DNA of 64,000 nucleotides from positions 95,520,966 through 95,584,965 of the forward strand of contig CM031857.1 in the NCBI GenBank assembly GCA_018697195.1, written 5' to 3'. This document shows, one piece after another, positions 39,890 through 51,498 of the stretch (its first letter is position 1; each line of letters begins with the position of its first letter). Under the pieces are notes generated by a model. The model made no database searches. It saw only the letters and a list, made by a program, of their open reading frames with translations, and was not told where the DNA came from. A program made the translations under genes and the position numbers. The stretch comes from Certhia americana (lineage: Eukaryota > Chordata > Aves > Passeriformes > Certhiidae).

Positions 39890-40800
39890 TTTTTGCAGTG
39901 ATAGATTTCCTAAAGTCATCTGAGGACCTGACTGTGAAGCAGATGGTATTTTCTTTCCAGGGCACATTTTGGCCTTTGGGATAACAAATTTAAGAATGGA
40001 AAAGTAGTCAGTGTGGGGAAGCAATTGCAACCAGAGAAGAAAAGAGAGAAAACTGGTGAGAGAAACAGCCCAGCAGACACCAAGGTCAGTGGAGGAGGAG
40101 GAGAAGGTGCTCCAGGTGCAAGTGCAGAGATTCTCCTGCAGCCCATGGAGAAGACCTTGGGGAAGACCTTGGTGAGGCAGCTGTGCCCCTGCATGCTGTG
40201 GAGGTCCATGGCAGGGCAGAGATCCATCTGCAGATGGAGGAATGCAGGCTGGAAAAAGTGGATGCCTGAAGTAGGTTGTCACCATGGCACACCATGGTAG
40301 AACAGGCTCCTGGCAGGACCTGTGGGGCCATGGAAGAGGAGGTCCTGTTGGAGCAGGTTTGCTGACAGGACTTGTGATATTGTGGGGGACCCATGCTTGA
40401 ACAGTTTGTTCCTGAAGGACTGCACCCCATGGAAAGGACCCATGTTGGGGCAGTTTGTGAAGAACTGCAGTCTGTGGGACCATGTTGGAGTTCATGGAAC
40501 ATTGTCGCCTGTGGGAGGAACCCCCGGCTGGAAGAGGGTAAGAATGTGAGGAGTCCTCCCACTGAGGTGGAATGAGAGATGGAAAGGTGGGATAAACAGA
40601 CAGCAGCCCCCCCTTTCCCAGCTCCTCAAGCCTGTGTGGGGAGGAGAGAGAGAAAACTGGAAGTATAAGCCCAGGAAGAAAGGAAAGCAGGAGAAAAGGC
40701 TATTTTTTAAAGTTTAGTTTTATCTCTCAGTATCCTACTCTGATTTGACCGGTAATAAATTAAAATTATTTCTTTTAATTGAATCTGTTTTACCAATACC
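39890..40800 (+). mobile_element. LTR of an avian endogenous retrovirus, with internal degenerate repeats
   Basis: Recognised from blocks common to a widespread bird LTR: 'gaaactggtgagagaaacagc'-like sequence near 40050, 'agcagacaccaaggtcagt', repeated 'ctgcagcccatgga...' and 'ggacccatg.tgg.gcag' units, 'gaatgtgaggagtcctccc', then 'tatcctactctgatttgacc' leading to a polyadenylation signal AATAAA at 40754-40759. This order puts U3 on the left and R/U5 on the right, so plus orientation. No internal region follows. Neither end has a confirmed target duplication, so boundaries are approximate. The GC-rich repeats leave both strands free of stops, which creates long spurious frames. Confidence 0.8.
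40130..40540 (+). repeat. Degenerate tandem repeats inside the LTR
   Basis: Loosely repeated units built around CATGGA/CATGTTGG and GCAG words, spaced about 40-60 bp apart, for example near 40143, 40200, 40330, 40390 and 40440. They belong to the U3 of this LTR. Divergence between units is high. Confidence 0.6.
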
Positions 40801-41611
40801 ACACAAGCAATACACAAACATGTATATGCTATTATCTATATGTTAAATTGGCTTGCATGTCTTCCTCGAGCTGATACCACTTAGAAGAAAATAATTCATA
40901 TGGGTAAATAATTCTGCCCTGGATTTTATAGTTCATAGTTCATCATTAGAAAAGAACACATAACTAAAACCCAGTGCTACTGGAAATAGTGAATTATATC
41001 AACTTTATGTTGTAAATCACTTCAGGATATGAATGCAAATAATTTCTAGACAATCACATTCTATCTATATTTAAATACAGTTTTCTTTTTTTAAACCATT
41101 CTAAGCACTAAACATACCAGTTAGGTAGCCTAAAGTGTAGATTAAGGCTGCCAACTGTTCAGAACGTCATACATGATCAAATCATATGTTTTATCATTTT
41201 ATGGAAAATATTACAAGTAGATGTGCTTTCTATTACATATCTAAACATATTTTGTGTTGCACAGTGAAATGAACTCCAGGACTGATATTGTTTCCCTCTT
41301 ACAAACAAAATATCCAATTTCTGTTATTAAAGGAAAAGAATAACATTTAATGTTTTTCATCTTGCTATCCTCAGGGTAGCAGATATGAAAGGTCAACAGT
41401 GTAACCACTTTCTAATAAAAAGATGATAAAATAGTCAATAAAAATGGAAATCAGTGAAGACTATAGCACTTTTTTAAACCCACTGGTTTATCTGAGCACA
41501 TAACACTATAGCACCTACACAAAGTTTTCAAATCTTCACAGAGCTCTGCATTGGCCAGAGGTCAATCTGTGCTGGAGCCAGCTGGCATTGGCCCTGTCAG
41601 ACATGGGGGAA

Positions 41612-41636
41612 GCTTCTGAGTGTTTCACTCAGAAGC
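41612..41636. repeat. Hairpin: 11-bp perfect stem, 3-base loop
   Basis: GCTTCTGAGTG, loop TTT, then its exact reverse complement CACTCAGAAGC. It sits in a GC-richer block (about 41530-41670) that looks like part of an old repeat, possibly an LTR, but which I could not assign. Confidence 0.9.
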
Positions 41637-42777
41637 CACCCCTATAGCCTTTCCTGCACCCCCCCACCCCCAGAAAACAAATAAGCAATCTTGCCATGCA
41701 AACCCAATGCATTACAACAGAAATGCTGAATAATATAGTGAAAGAAACCCCTCTGATAATGAGAAACACTCATTGCAAGCAGGCAGCATTTGGCTGTTGT
41801 GCTCCTGGGGTCTTTAAGGCTGGCAGTGGGACACTTCCTCATCTGTTGACACCACAGCTGTGGAAAATCTCATCTTAATCATCAGTTTTGCTCTCTGGAG
41901 GTACAAACCAAGTAGGACTTGTGCAGAATAACTTGCACACTTGATCACTTGTTTTCCACATATTTCATCTTCCTGTGTGCCAAATCTACCTTCCAAGATG
42001 TCTTAGAGCTTCATCACTACCCTGTTCACCATGAGGTGACTCACCAAATCAAATCTCTCCATGACATGGGCAAGCAGTGGGATTAGGACAGATAATTTCA
42101 ATGCTATAATAGCTATGGCTGCATAGAAATCCTTTTACGCAATCCAGCTTTAGCTCTTGAATAACACACCATGAATTTCCACCCAAACAGTATATGTCAC
42201 TGTTTAGAGTATCTAGGCAGCAAGTAAAAAATCTAGCATTGATGACTTCTTCCCTCTTTCCCTTAAATATCTACAGAAAAATTGTGTGGCTGTGATTTTC
42301 AGGCCTCTTTTTGGTTTGCTTTAAGGGTGAAAAGTGTAGGGATTTTAAGATAATAAGCATTCAGAAAGCATTATAGTCTACAACAGCCTTAAAGATCATA
42401 GCCCAAACGACTGTAAAATATTTCAAGCTCCCCTTCCTGCTTGTGCCTTACAGGATTTTCTAAGAGAAAAGTAGAGGGGAGAAGAAGTGGAATTCCAATC
42501 AAAGATGGCATTAGATTACATTCATGAGAGAATTGTGAGTTGTTGTATCAAAAGCACAAAGATTTTGCAAGTATTAACAATGTCTAGACTTGCAAAATTC
42601 ACTTTCCTTTATGGCCACTGCTTAGTTTGCACAGAGCAGTTCTACGCAGCAGCACACCTGAGGAATGATGGTGCGCTGCTGTGAAAGTAGTGAGGAAAGA
42701 AAAACACAGAAACAAACTGAACTGCAATAGTGACATGCTATATAATTGCTTTTTCAAGACTGAGCTTCTGCCTGGTT

Positions 42778-42793
42778 AAAAAAAAAAAAAAAA
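42778..42793. repeat. Poly-A tract (A16)
   Basis: Uninterrupted run of 16 A. Confidence 0.93.
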
Positions 42794-43797
42794 GAAAAAG
42801 TTCTATTAGTCATAAATCCAACAATGTATTAAAGGATCATAGTTCAAGTTATAGACCAGCTGTTGAAGACCACTACCTTTAATTTTTTCTCTTCTCATTT
42901 GTACAACTACTTGAATAAAATAGGGGCTTCTGGGCATATTTTACACTCTATGAGTGCAATATAGTCCTTATCAGCCTGAAATATTGAGATTTGTTTCTGC
43001 TTAAGTACACTTACTTCATTTTATTTAATTAATCCACCAAATCTTTTCATGATTGCATCCAAAAAAAAAAGTTTGAAGGCTAAAGTTATACTAAATCCAT
43101 GGAATAAATAGAAAAACTAAAAGTTGGGGTTTTTTTAAGAAAAAAAGATGATGTAGTTGGCAGCGACATCTCAGTATAAAAGATAATTTTAGTGGTAGAT
43201 ATGATAACAGTATTGGAGATTTTCTACATTTGCATTGATCTTTAAACAGTTCTGCTTTAAAAGTCATAAAAATAAATTTATAATCTACCTTATCTGTAGA
43301 TTTTTATGTATTACTTTGTTTTTGTCCAATAAAATCTTGTTCCAGTCATTGAAAAGTTACTCATGTGAAAGCACTTTTTACTACAATCTCTGAATTTACT
43401 AGTTTTTAACATGCTGTTCAATAACACTGCAAAACTACTAAACTGTATGATACAGGTTTTTTATTACTTAGTCTGTTGACAAAAATGTACTACAGACACC
43501 TTATTTTTTAATGGCATTTTAATGAGGTATCATGCCATGAATTTATGTTTGATGCAGGTTGCCTCAGCATATAATTAACAAGCACACAAATACACTTTGG
43601 TGAAAAGACTTTCAGACCCCCATAGGAACTTACAGATTGCTGCCTGATAAACAAGAGCTTCCTTGTTTCTGCTTTTCATACATGAATCAGTTTTCACAAT
43701 AAACTTCAAGTGATTTTCAATTCCAGATCAATTTCTCCCTATGTTACCTTTATCAAGCTTCCTCAGCATGCTCTTCACATAGAGTCAATCTTAAATG

Positions 43798-43805
43798 TAT
43801 AAAAG
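43798..43805 (+). promoter_or_regulatory. TATA-box candidate
   Basis: TATAAAAG in otherwise non-repetitive sequence, 92 bp upstream of an acceptor-like site and about 190 bp upstream of a consensus splice donor. A transcription start near 43825-43832 would be expected if it works. AT-rich DNA makes such words common, so the case depends on the neighbouring signals. Confidence 0.2.
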
Positions 43806-43896
43806 CAGAGCTCTGCTGTCTCCATGGCACTTTTTAAATGACTGGCATATAAGACTCCTGCAATTCCAATGTATCTCAGGCCTGTTTTCTCCACAG

Positions 43897-43994
43897 ACTA
43901 CACAGAGAAAACAGCTTTGGACCCACACTGAAAGACTGGACTTCCTGACCTCCTGCACCATTCTCTGAGTCTGTGAAATACCAAGACACTAATG
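43897..43994 (+). other. Exon-like segment (acceptor and donor signals), possible 5'UTR exon
   Basis: A pyrimidine tract ending TTTTCTCCACAG precedes position 43897, and the consensus donor GTAAGT follows 43994, with the last three exon bases being ATG. All three plus-strand frames contain a stop inside the 98 bp, so it cannot be an internal coding exon. It could be an untranslated or long-noncoding exon, or a first exon running from a start near 43830 to the donor. I do not recognise the gene, and chance co-occurrence is possible. Confidence 0.2.
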
Positions 43995-44610
43995 GTAAGT
44001 GCTGTCATGAGTGTGAAAAAGAATTAAACTGAAATTCCTACAGATTTTTTAATAGGGTCATGAACTTCAATTAAAGCTTTTTTATAGCTGGGATACCTGT
44101 AGGATGTCTCCAAATGGGTTCACTAAACTGTTCAACACCATGAGAGTTTCAACTGTAAAGTCTCCCAGAGAGCAAGCAGAAGGCTGTCTTTTGCTAGTTG
44201 TTTCTCAGTGTAATTTGCAATGTGAAGCTTCAGTTGAGTGGATTTGGATACTATCAGGTTCAACAGTGCCAGTACCTTGGACTACCCAAAGATGTAGCAG
44301 TTTCCTCCCACTTCCCATAAAATGCCAACCTCTCCTGATCACATAAAACTCATTCTCTTGGGGAGACTGGAAAAAGGGAAATAAGTGAACCTGTTTGAAA
44401 ATATCTTTAATATATTAGTCTGAAGGTAGATAATGGTACTGTCTAAATTGCTTTCTGTTGTCTTTTGTACCTCATGCTTAGGAATGGAAACATGAAAACT
44501 TAAGATTACTGAGGATTGTATTATTAACTAGCAAGCAGGTGGCAATGGAGTAGAATTAATCAATGATTAATTTCGATGAATCCAGGGCAGGAAGCAAGAC
44601 CCATTTACTT

Positions 44611-44708
44611 TGTTTAGCATTTGATTAACTGTTTTTTCTTGGTTCTAATTTTGTGTTTTTGTTTAGCATTTGATTAACTGTTTTTGCTTGGTTCTAATTT
44701 TGTGTTTT
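44611..44708. repeat. 49-bp tandem duplication
   Basis: A unit beginning TGTTTAGCATTTGATTAACT occupies 44611-44659 and is repeated at 44660-44708 with a single T/G difference. Not inside a recognised mobile element. Confidence 0.95.
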
Positions 44709-45665
44709 AATTTTCCATAATTCAGCACTTAACTGTCAGGGTGACAGGTGGGTTTGGGAAGTAGAAAATTAAATTAATGAACCAGTTACTTGGACTTATC
44801 TGTTTTTCAATGGGATATCTGGCCTCAGAAAGTACTGATTTCTCCAGTACAAAGAAAGTGGAAAGATTAAACAGTCTGGAAATAGCAGTGTACACTGTTT
44901 CATGCTGCCTGAAAATTCTATTTTTTTCTTATCCAAAGTTTAAGGCTTTTTTGTTAAAAAACAAATGGCCAAGTAATTTAAGAATAGAATGAAAATGAAG
45001 GATAGCATTCTCACGATGTCCAGGCTTTTGAGTTTTTCTTCATTTTCTTCAAAACAGGGTTTTCCAACCTCACACTGTCAAGGTCTTTCATTATAAAGGA
45101 ATGGAGACAAAGACTTTTGTTTCTCAAAGGCTGAAAAACCTATGTCAACAGCTCTTTAGAATTTACTGAATTTGAAGAGTGTCAGTGAAATGTTTTCAAT
45201 TTGATGAATGATAAAGATACTTGCTTAGAATTGGGTTTGGAATATTCTACTGGGACTGACTGTTCTTATCAGATGGATGTTCTACTTCTTCCAAGTTTTT
45301 GAAAGAGAAATAAAATTTTATTACTAGGTATACACAGGAGTAAGTTAGTATAATTGTTGACTAAGTAGATTATATTGCAAAAAAATGTATTTTCACTGTC
45401 CATAAGCTTCGGCAAGTATTTGCATTCATATTTCAAAATCTAGTGAGATTGGGACCCTATTGTATTAAATACTACAAGTGCACATATTTAGAAAGATTTT
45501 ATAAGACAAGAAACCATTTACAGAATATTAATAGACTGTTACAGGAAATTACTTCTTTTGCTTCAGAGGTGGTCATCTGAGCACAAATTTATCAGAAAGA
45601 ACAGATTCGAATAGGTCCACAACCTGTCCAGAGTCTAATTGAGCCAAAGTATAAATCAGCACTTC

Positions 45666-45977
45666 TCTGTAGACTGAATTAATTTACTCTTCTGCTCCCA
45701 TGAAACAGAGTACAATGGAACTGATAAAGGAGACTGCTATCTTAGACCTTATCGAGCAGAAATCATGGGAGAGACAGACAGAAGATAAGTGCTCCCTGGG
45801 CAAGAAGCAACCAAGAAACATGTTGTGAAACTTGATAATGAATACCAAGTAACTGATGTCATGAAGAATGTATAACCAATGGGAAATTGTTACCAAAAAT
45901 AGAGTCCTTTGTATTCTCAATAAATGTGGCTTCTGATCCAGCTCAGTAGTCCCTGCCTCTCAGTCGCCAATACCACA
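45666..45977 (+). mobile_element. Solo LTR, short avian ERV family
   Basis: About 312 bp, flanked by an exact 9-bp direct repeat CAGCACTTC (45657-45665 and 45976-45984). The last two bases of the LTR (CA) overlap the start of the right-hand repeat, so the true duplication is probably 6-7 bp. It has a CCAAT-like 'taaccaatgggaaattg', then 'gagtcctttgtattctc' leading to AATAAA at 45919-45924, and 'ctcagtagtccctgcctctc' before a 3' end ACCACA. This is the R/U5 layout of a common avian LTR. The left end is uncertain by two bases because a TGTAGACTG start would be expected two bases inside. Confidence 0.78.
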
Positions 45978-45984
45978 GCACTTC

Positions 45985-47150
45985 AGCCTGATTCATTTCC
46001 ATTCCATTTATCATCTTTTCTGATTTTCCTGTAAGGAGACTCGGGACACTTCCCTATTGCTGTCTATGGCAAAGACACATCTGCAGGATGGTTGGAGTAT
46101 GCTGTTGGGAATCACACAGGAAAGTCAACCTCGGCTGCATTTTGGTTCAGTAAACTTTTACAAGAAATCTAGCAAACTGTTTCAATGGCAGCTCTTTTTC
46201 TGGATACCATTTATTCTCTATAGACCATCTAGAAACAGATCCTTGAGGGTCTTGAATGTCTAGACAAATACATTTGGTGTTGATAAAATTAAATGGAAAT
46301 AATCTCAGGTGAAATTTAATATACATTAGAGAGCAGCTGTCTGCACCCACAGTTTTTGTTAAGGATGACTTCAAATGGTTTTGTTTCCTAAAAGAATATG
46401 GCCAACATCACAAGGCACCTGGGCTTGTGATAGTGCAGCAGAAGGAAATGATAACACAAATTCAGGTTCAATATTATTTCTGTTGCTGCAGTAACTGTTT
46501 GGGACAGATGGTTATTTCTGAATATCTGTATTATGATTCTGAGGTTTGGTCTGGGTTTTTCATGCACCTTTTGCCAGAGCTGTAGGAATAAATTTTATGT
46601 GTGCTTCTACTGAAACAGTTTTTCCAGGGGCCATGTAGGGTCTTCCCAGACAACCTCAGTTTCGGATAGACTGCGCAGAACTAGAGCTCTTTGAAGCTGC
46701 TCTGAAGCCATTGTTAGAAAAATCTGAAACTGAAGACACCACTTTAAAATGAGGAATGATGAAAAAGGGCTGACGGAGGCTTTGTCTGCACTGTCTTTTG
46801 TACTCTGGATCAAACTCAGGATTGATTTTGAAGGAAGGTTCCATCAGGCTCTGCCAACATATCTGTTGCACAAATCTTAGCTCTAACACATCCACAGTGC
46901 TTCACTGTCCAGTTCACCACCAGGAAACCTGTTCCTCTCCTCCACCCTTGGTGCAGGTTTGGAGGTAGAAGTGCAGTGCAGGTGGTCAGTAGATTTTGCT
47001 TCAGCACACAGCAGTGTGCTCCAAGTTTGTGTGGTAGAAGAGACATAACCTTGAAGCCTGTGCAGGGCATATGAGGGAAATATTAATGGTTTCATGAGCT
47101 ACATAGGTTAAATACTGTATTAATAATGGATTTTAAAAATATCCAATGAG
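45985..47150. other. Unassigned region with possible decayed coding sequence
   Basis: On the minus strand, 47095-46607 contains overlapping frames of 68-84 codons in all three phases with less low-complexity composition than elsewhere. One frame (46895-46656) includes INPEFDPEYKRQCRQSL and another includes SKPAPRVEERNRFPGGELDS. I do not recognise a family. It may be a decayed retrogene, an endogenous retrovirus remnant between two LTRs, or chance. Confidence 0.25.
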
Positions 47151-47156
47151 GTAGAG

Positions 47157-47806
47157 TGTGGGAATTAGAAAACCTGAGAAATATTTCTTTACATGTTTAA
47201 GGGATGAAAAACCTTTGACAAACAATGTTTCTAACCTTTGTTCATAGAAAAAGGCTTTTTAGGCTCTAGGATACAGCAGAACTTTCAAGAAGGTGTATTA
47301 GATAGTAGCATAGTGTGTAGTTTATCACAGGGTGAGAATTTTAGATTTCTGGGGTTTCTAGAATGGTTGGCAGGTGAAGGCAAGATGGGGAAGACCTCAT
47401 GGTTTCTGGGCTTCTTCCTTCTTCTTCATCTGCCCCATTTTCTGTTGTGAAGGTGACACTTTCTGATTGGCTTGGAGTGGAGGCTGACTTTCTAACAAAG
47501 GCAGTATGTATTGGAGATTTTGTATAAATATTGCTTATGTGGGTTTTAATATAAAAGTACACACCTCCCTGAGGGCGGGAGGGATTTGTTCCTGGACTGA
47601 CCTGCAGAGAGAAATTCTGCTGGTCAGGAAAAAAATATTATAGATAAGAAAGGATAAACAATCAGTGAAAAAACAAAAGAGACTGCTCACGACCAGTTCT
47701 TCAATCTCTGGCTGGGGAGGAAAAAGACTTGTACATTCTCGGGTTTCTTGGTGCAGCCATGAAAAAAGAAAACAACAAGAAAAAAATATTTGTATAAAAC
47801 CCAAGA
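47157..47806 (+). mobile_element. Solo LTR (ERVK-like), family A copy 2
   Basis: A 650-bp LTR starting TGTGGGAATT and ending AACCCAAGA, flanked by a perfect 6-bp duplication GTAGAG (47151-47156 and 47807-47812). It aligns end to end with the copy at 23631-24249: 'catgttt.ag.gat', 'tttgacaaacaatgtttctaa', 'tttatcacagggtgagaat', 'ccttcttcttc' and a U5 with 'gacttgtacattctcggg' occur in the same order. TATAAATA is at 47523-47530. The polyadenylation signal corresponds to GATAAA here, a one-base change from copy 1. The two copies are clearly diverged, so they are separate old insertions. Confidence 0.87.
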
Positions 47807-47812
47807 GTAGAG

Positions 47813-50800
47813 GGATGAATGGATAAAAATTATTGAATATACCTCTGACTGAGGATTCTGAAGTCTTGCTGATACAGCAAAATAAAGGTTAACAGAACTT
47901 TAAAGCCATGATGGAAGGATACTTCGTTTTGTCTCCAGGTCTCCAGATTTCCAGGTAGAGGATATTTATGTTTACTGAATTTAAATTCTTTTTTTCTTTT
48001 TTTTCTCTTTGAAGTAAGCTGAATTGAATTTTATTTCAGAGATTATTTCAAAATAAAAAAGGAAATGGAGAGCAATTAGTAAGAAAAGTTTTTCAGGTAC
48101 TTGGGGAAGATAAAGACAGCGGGTCAAAGACAAATGCAACAGAAAATAATAATGTGTTTCTACTGTAACTTTCAGGTAAAGGTGAAGCCAACAAAATGCA
48201 AAATGGATTTATATAGTACAATGTCAAGCTGCCAGTGAACCACAGATAAAATCCCATTAGTGTAAACAGAGAGGATACATGAACTCCTAGGTTTTTAATG
48301 ATAGGGTTTCTGCTCTTGGACAATGACCAAATGACAGTCTAAAGCAGATTTAGTAAATAGATTTATATGAAATAGATTTAGACAGAAGCATTGTTCCACC
48401 AGTAAAATAAATAATTCCATTAGCAAATGCTCACTCACCTTTAGTATGTACAAATTGTCGTATCATCAATACACTCTGCACTAAGTATTCATCTGCATTG
48501 TCTTGCTAATAAAAATTCTTCTCCACAGGTACAGTGCTATAGATTGTAAAGAACATCAGTCAGCAGAAGCGTTTTACAAATCAAACCTACTGGGGCAAAG
48601 CAGTTTATTAACATGCATCTCATTCCGTGGCGCATAGGATTACCCACATGCAACACTTGCGCTGTAAACATTTCCATTTGCAAAGGGGGATGAAAATAAC
48701 TTCAGTAACCTATACTATCCATGCTTACTGCACCACAGTAATAGTCAGCACCCTCATGTTTAACCTCACAACAGTTGATGGGGCATAACCGTGGAGAAGT
48801 GAGATGACATGACTGAAGCACAAATAGTTGGAACAGCTTCCTGCCTACACTCTGGTAGGGTGTGGGATATTTTCCAACACAGAGAATAGTCTCACTAATG
48901 CATTTAAAGGTAGGCTGGCTAAAGCCCTGGTTAATGTACAGTTGAGAAAACTTCAGAATGAGCTTAATTAGATTACATAGTTCTTTTCTATTTTGAACTT
49001 CCTCAGCTTTAGGGCAATGGGTAAAATTACTGATCTTTTGGTAAATTATTTCAAGCATGCCTTGCTGCATTTTTCATTACACAAAATATATCTCATGTAC
49101 CAGTGCATTCTATTTCAGCTCATTAATTCAGGATCACTTTAATCTGACAAACGATTTTTCTCCCCATCAGTGAAAGAGAAATCCTGTCCACTTTTCCCAG
49201 TATTAGGAAAAGAAATGGATTGCCAGTTCTCTTTTTTTCCTTGTGCAGTTCCATAAATACCCATGTATTTTTTCTGCCATACTTACAGGGAGTTTCAATT
49301 GTGCAGGGGAACATTCTCAGATAATAATTCAACATGGTTTCCCAATTATGAGGCAATAAAACAAATTTGAGATTGTAATTTTTGCTTATTACTGGTTTTA
49401 ATTCATAATGTGGCAACAGTTTTTTACATTGTTTTGCTACCTTTCTCTTTTGTAATAATGGATATGTGTAATGGTTAGTGACCTCCTACAAGCAAATAAT
49501 TTGAAAGAATATTACTGTTACAAAAGGGGATTTTTCGATGTTAGCGTATGATGATTCCCTTTGCTATATTCTTTTCTGAGTTCTTCTTACGAGTGACTAC
49601 AGAGGACTGTGCACTGGGAGTTTGGAACTTATATTTTTTTTTCTACTGAGAATTTATATTAATATTTGAGAATCTTTCTCTGCTTTGGACGTTTCACCAA
49701 ATTTGAGCATGGGAGCAGCAGATACCCATTAGACTTTTGGTTCAGGTTTTGACTTAATCCAATAGGTATTAAACCTAAATAGCACGTGTTTTAGTAAGAT
49801 CATGTAGGGTATTCCACCTAGCCTGTAGATACCAGAACAGAAGGCCTAAGTTCTCCTATGGGTCCTGTGCTGTGTCTGCCAGACTGTACAGATTTCTTGG
49901 CTGGCACTACACCCGTGTGTTCAAGTCTAGATGTCCATATGTGAGCTAGAAGTTCCCACCATAACCACCACAGGTCTGGCAAATACAGTCATTGGATTGT
50001 AGAAAGTTATTTAACTCATTTATCTGTAGATGCTTTTATACCACTGCATAGCTCTCTTGAGTTCATTAGACTTAGTTTAGCACAGATGTTACCAGAGAGT
50101 AGTATTATTTTACTTTAAGTTATGCTGGAACAGCTGATTTGCAACACCTGCCTGTCTTCATATTTTCAAAAGAGATATTTTCATCAGATGTACTGACCTC
50201 TTGACTTAATTTTGGGTTTAATATCTGGGTTTTTTGCAAAATATTAAGCAAAATTATGAATCTTCAACAGACTTGTTTTACTTGTTCTGATTTGAATCCA
50301 GCAAGGATGCTGTTTTCTTTTATATGTCTCTTGGAAATACTTATTCCTACTTGATTAGCCCAAATAGACAGATTTGCACGTTTTTACCACCTTTGTGTTC
50401 TGTGTAAATTTTCCATATTAAATCAATGCTGGCTCTTCCATCTGATGTGACTTTGTTTTTCTGTGACATTATATTGTAGTTTCAAAATGTGTGGTGGTAA
50501 GCAATGTGCTTTAATATCTTGCAATTGTTTCTGGCTAAAGTTGGAATTTTTCCTCTAATTTATGACAGGTTTAATTAAAGTACTTTCTTTTGGCCTAATC
50601 ATCATAATGTTAATAATTCTAAGTTATTGTTTGAGCTCCTGTGTCATGTTCCAGGGACTATTTAAAAAAATGTATCTTTCCATTTATGGAATATAGGGGT
50701 TATGTTTTACAGCTACTTGCCATTTATGATTTTAGAACTGGTGGCTTCTATTAACTCTGTCTTCTCTGTATCACCTTCTTATTTCTTTTCTTAGTTTGAG

Positions 50801-51449
50801 TTTGTGCAGCTAAAGCGTTTATTTATCTTTCAGGTGTTTTTCTTCTGACCTTGCAGAGTCAATAAACACTGTTTTCAGTTAGAGTATGGAAATATTGCTT
50901 CAAGCTTCTCTTCCAATATTTTTTGTCTCTTTTTCTTTTATATTCCTGCTTTTAGAGATTACATATTTGACCATATGTTGCTACTTAATTGCTTTTTTTT
51001 TCACTTTTATATTTGCATTCTTTTTGCTTGTAAGCAACAGCTAGTGATTTAAGATGATGTACAAGTATTCATAAAGGAAACCAGCCAGCCATTCACTTCC
51101 CCACATTCTTCATACCCTTTTTAATACATGCAAGCATACCAGTGTAATGAAAAATGAACTGTTTGTTTGAAATGGGGACAGGGCTTGGGTGTGTTAGTTT
51201 TTCTGCTCCATTACTCAGCTGGAAAAAAAACCAAACAGGTACTTATTTACTTCCTGAGTTGTTCTTTGCTTGCACCTCATATTCAGATTGACTCTAGGCT
51301 TCCAACATGATGGAACCAAATACGTTTTCATGCAGTAGTGATCATTTTACAGTGGTAACCTTGGGCTGCCTGGAAATGCTTTGTTAACCTCTAAATTTCA
51401 TATTTCAGTTCTCAGCAGTAGCATCAGTTGATCTGATGAAGTAAAATTC
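47813..51449. other. AT-rich unique sequence, no gene seen
   Basis: No gene or retroelement recognised. The longest frame is 122 codons on the minus strand (49070-48702). It ends in a short ADYYCG motif that superficially recalls an immunoglobulin V segment but lacks the rest of the fold. Otherwise unremarkable. Confidence 0.5.
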
Positions 51450-51497
51450 TGTCTTGGTTTTGGCTGGGAGAGAGTCCTTTTTTTCTTAGTAGCTGAC

Positions 51498-51498
<1 letters not shown>
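51450..51498 (+). mobile_element. LTR 5' stub, same ERVL-like family as 31710
   Basis: TGTCTTGGTTTTGGCTGGGA and the following 'gagagtc...ttcttagtagctgacc' match the first 50 bp of the ERVL-like LTR at 31710-32274. The element then stops abruptly at an A35 run and nothing of the remaining LTR is visible. Confidence 0.65.

Larger units (their letters stand above)
40801..45656. other. Mostly unique sequence; hairpin and exon-like signals
   Basis: No confirmed gene. Holds a CR1-unlike, C-rich block near 41530-41670 with a strong hairpin, an A16 run at 42778-42793, promoter and splice-like signals at 43798-43994, and a 49-bp duplication at 44611-44708. Frames of up to 80 codons occur, with no recognisable domains. 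Confidence 0.5.

Noticed and set aside
39704..40495. 263-codon minus-strand open frame as a gene
   Set aside because: It lies antisense to an LTR with GC-rich tandem units, overlaps other long frames in several phases and has a low-complexity P/S/H/L-rich product.
48702..49070. 122-codon minus-strand frame ending in an ADYYCG motif, as an immunoglobulin V pseudogene
   Set aside because: Only the short motif fits. The upstream framework residues, first cysteine and tryptophan, and a recombination signal were not seen.
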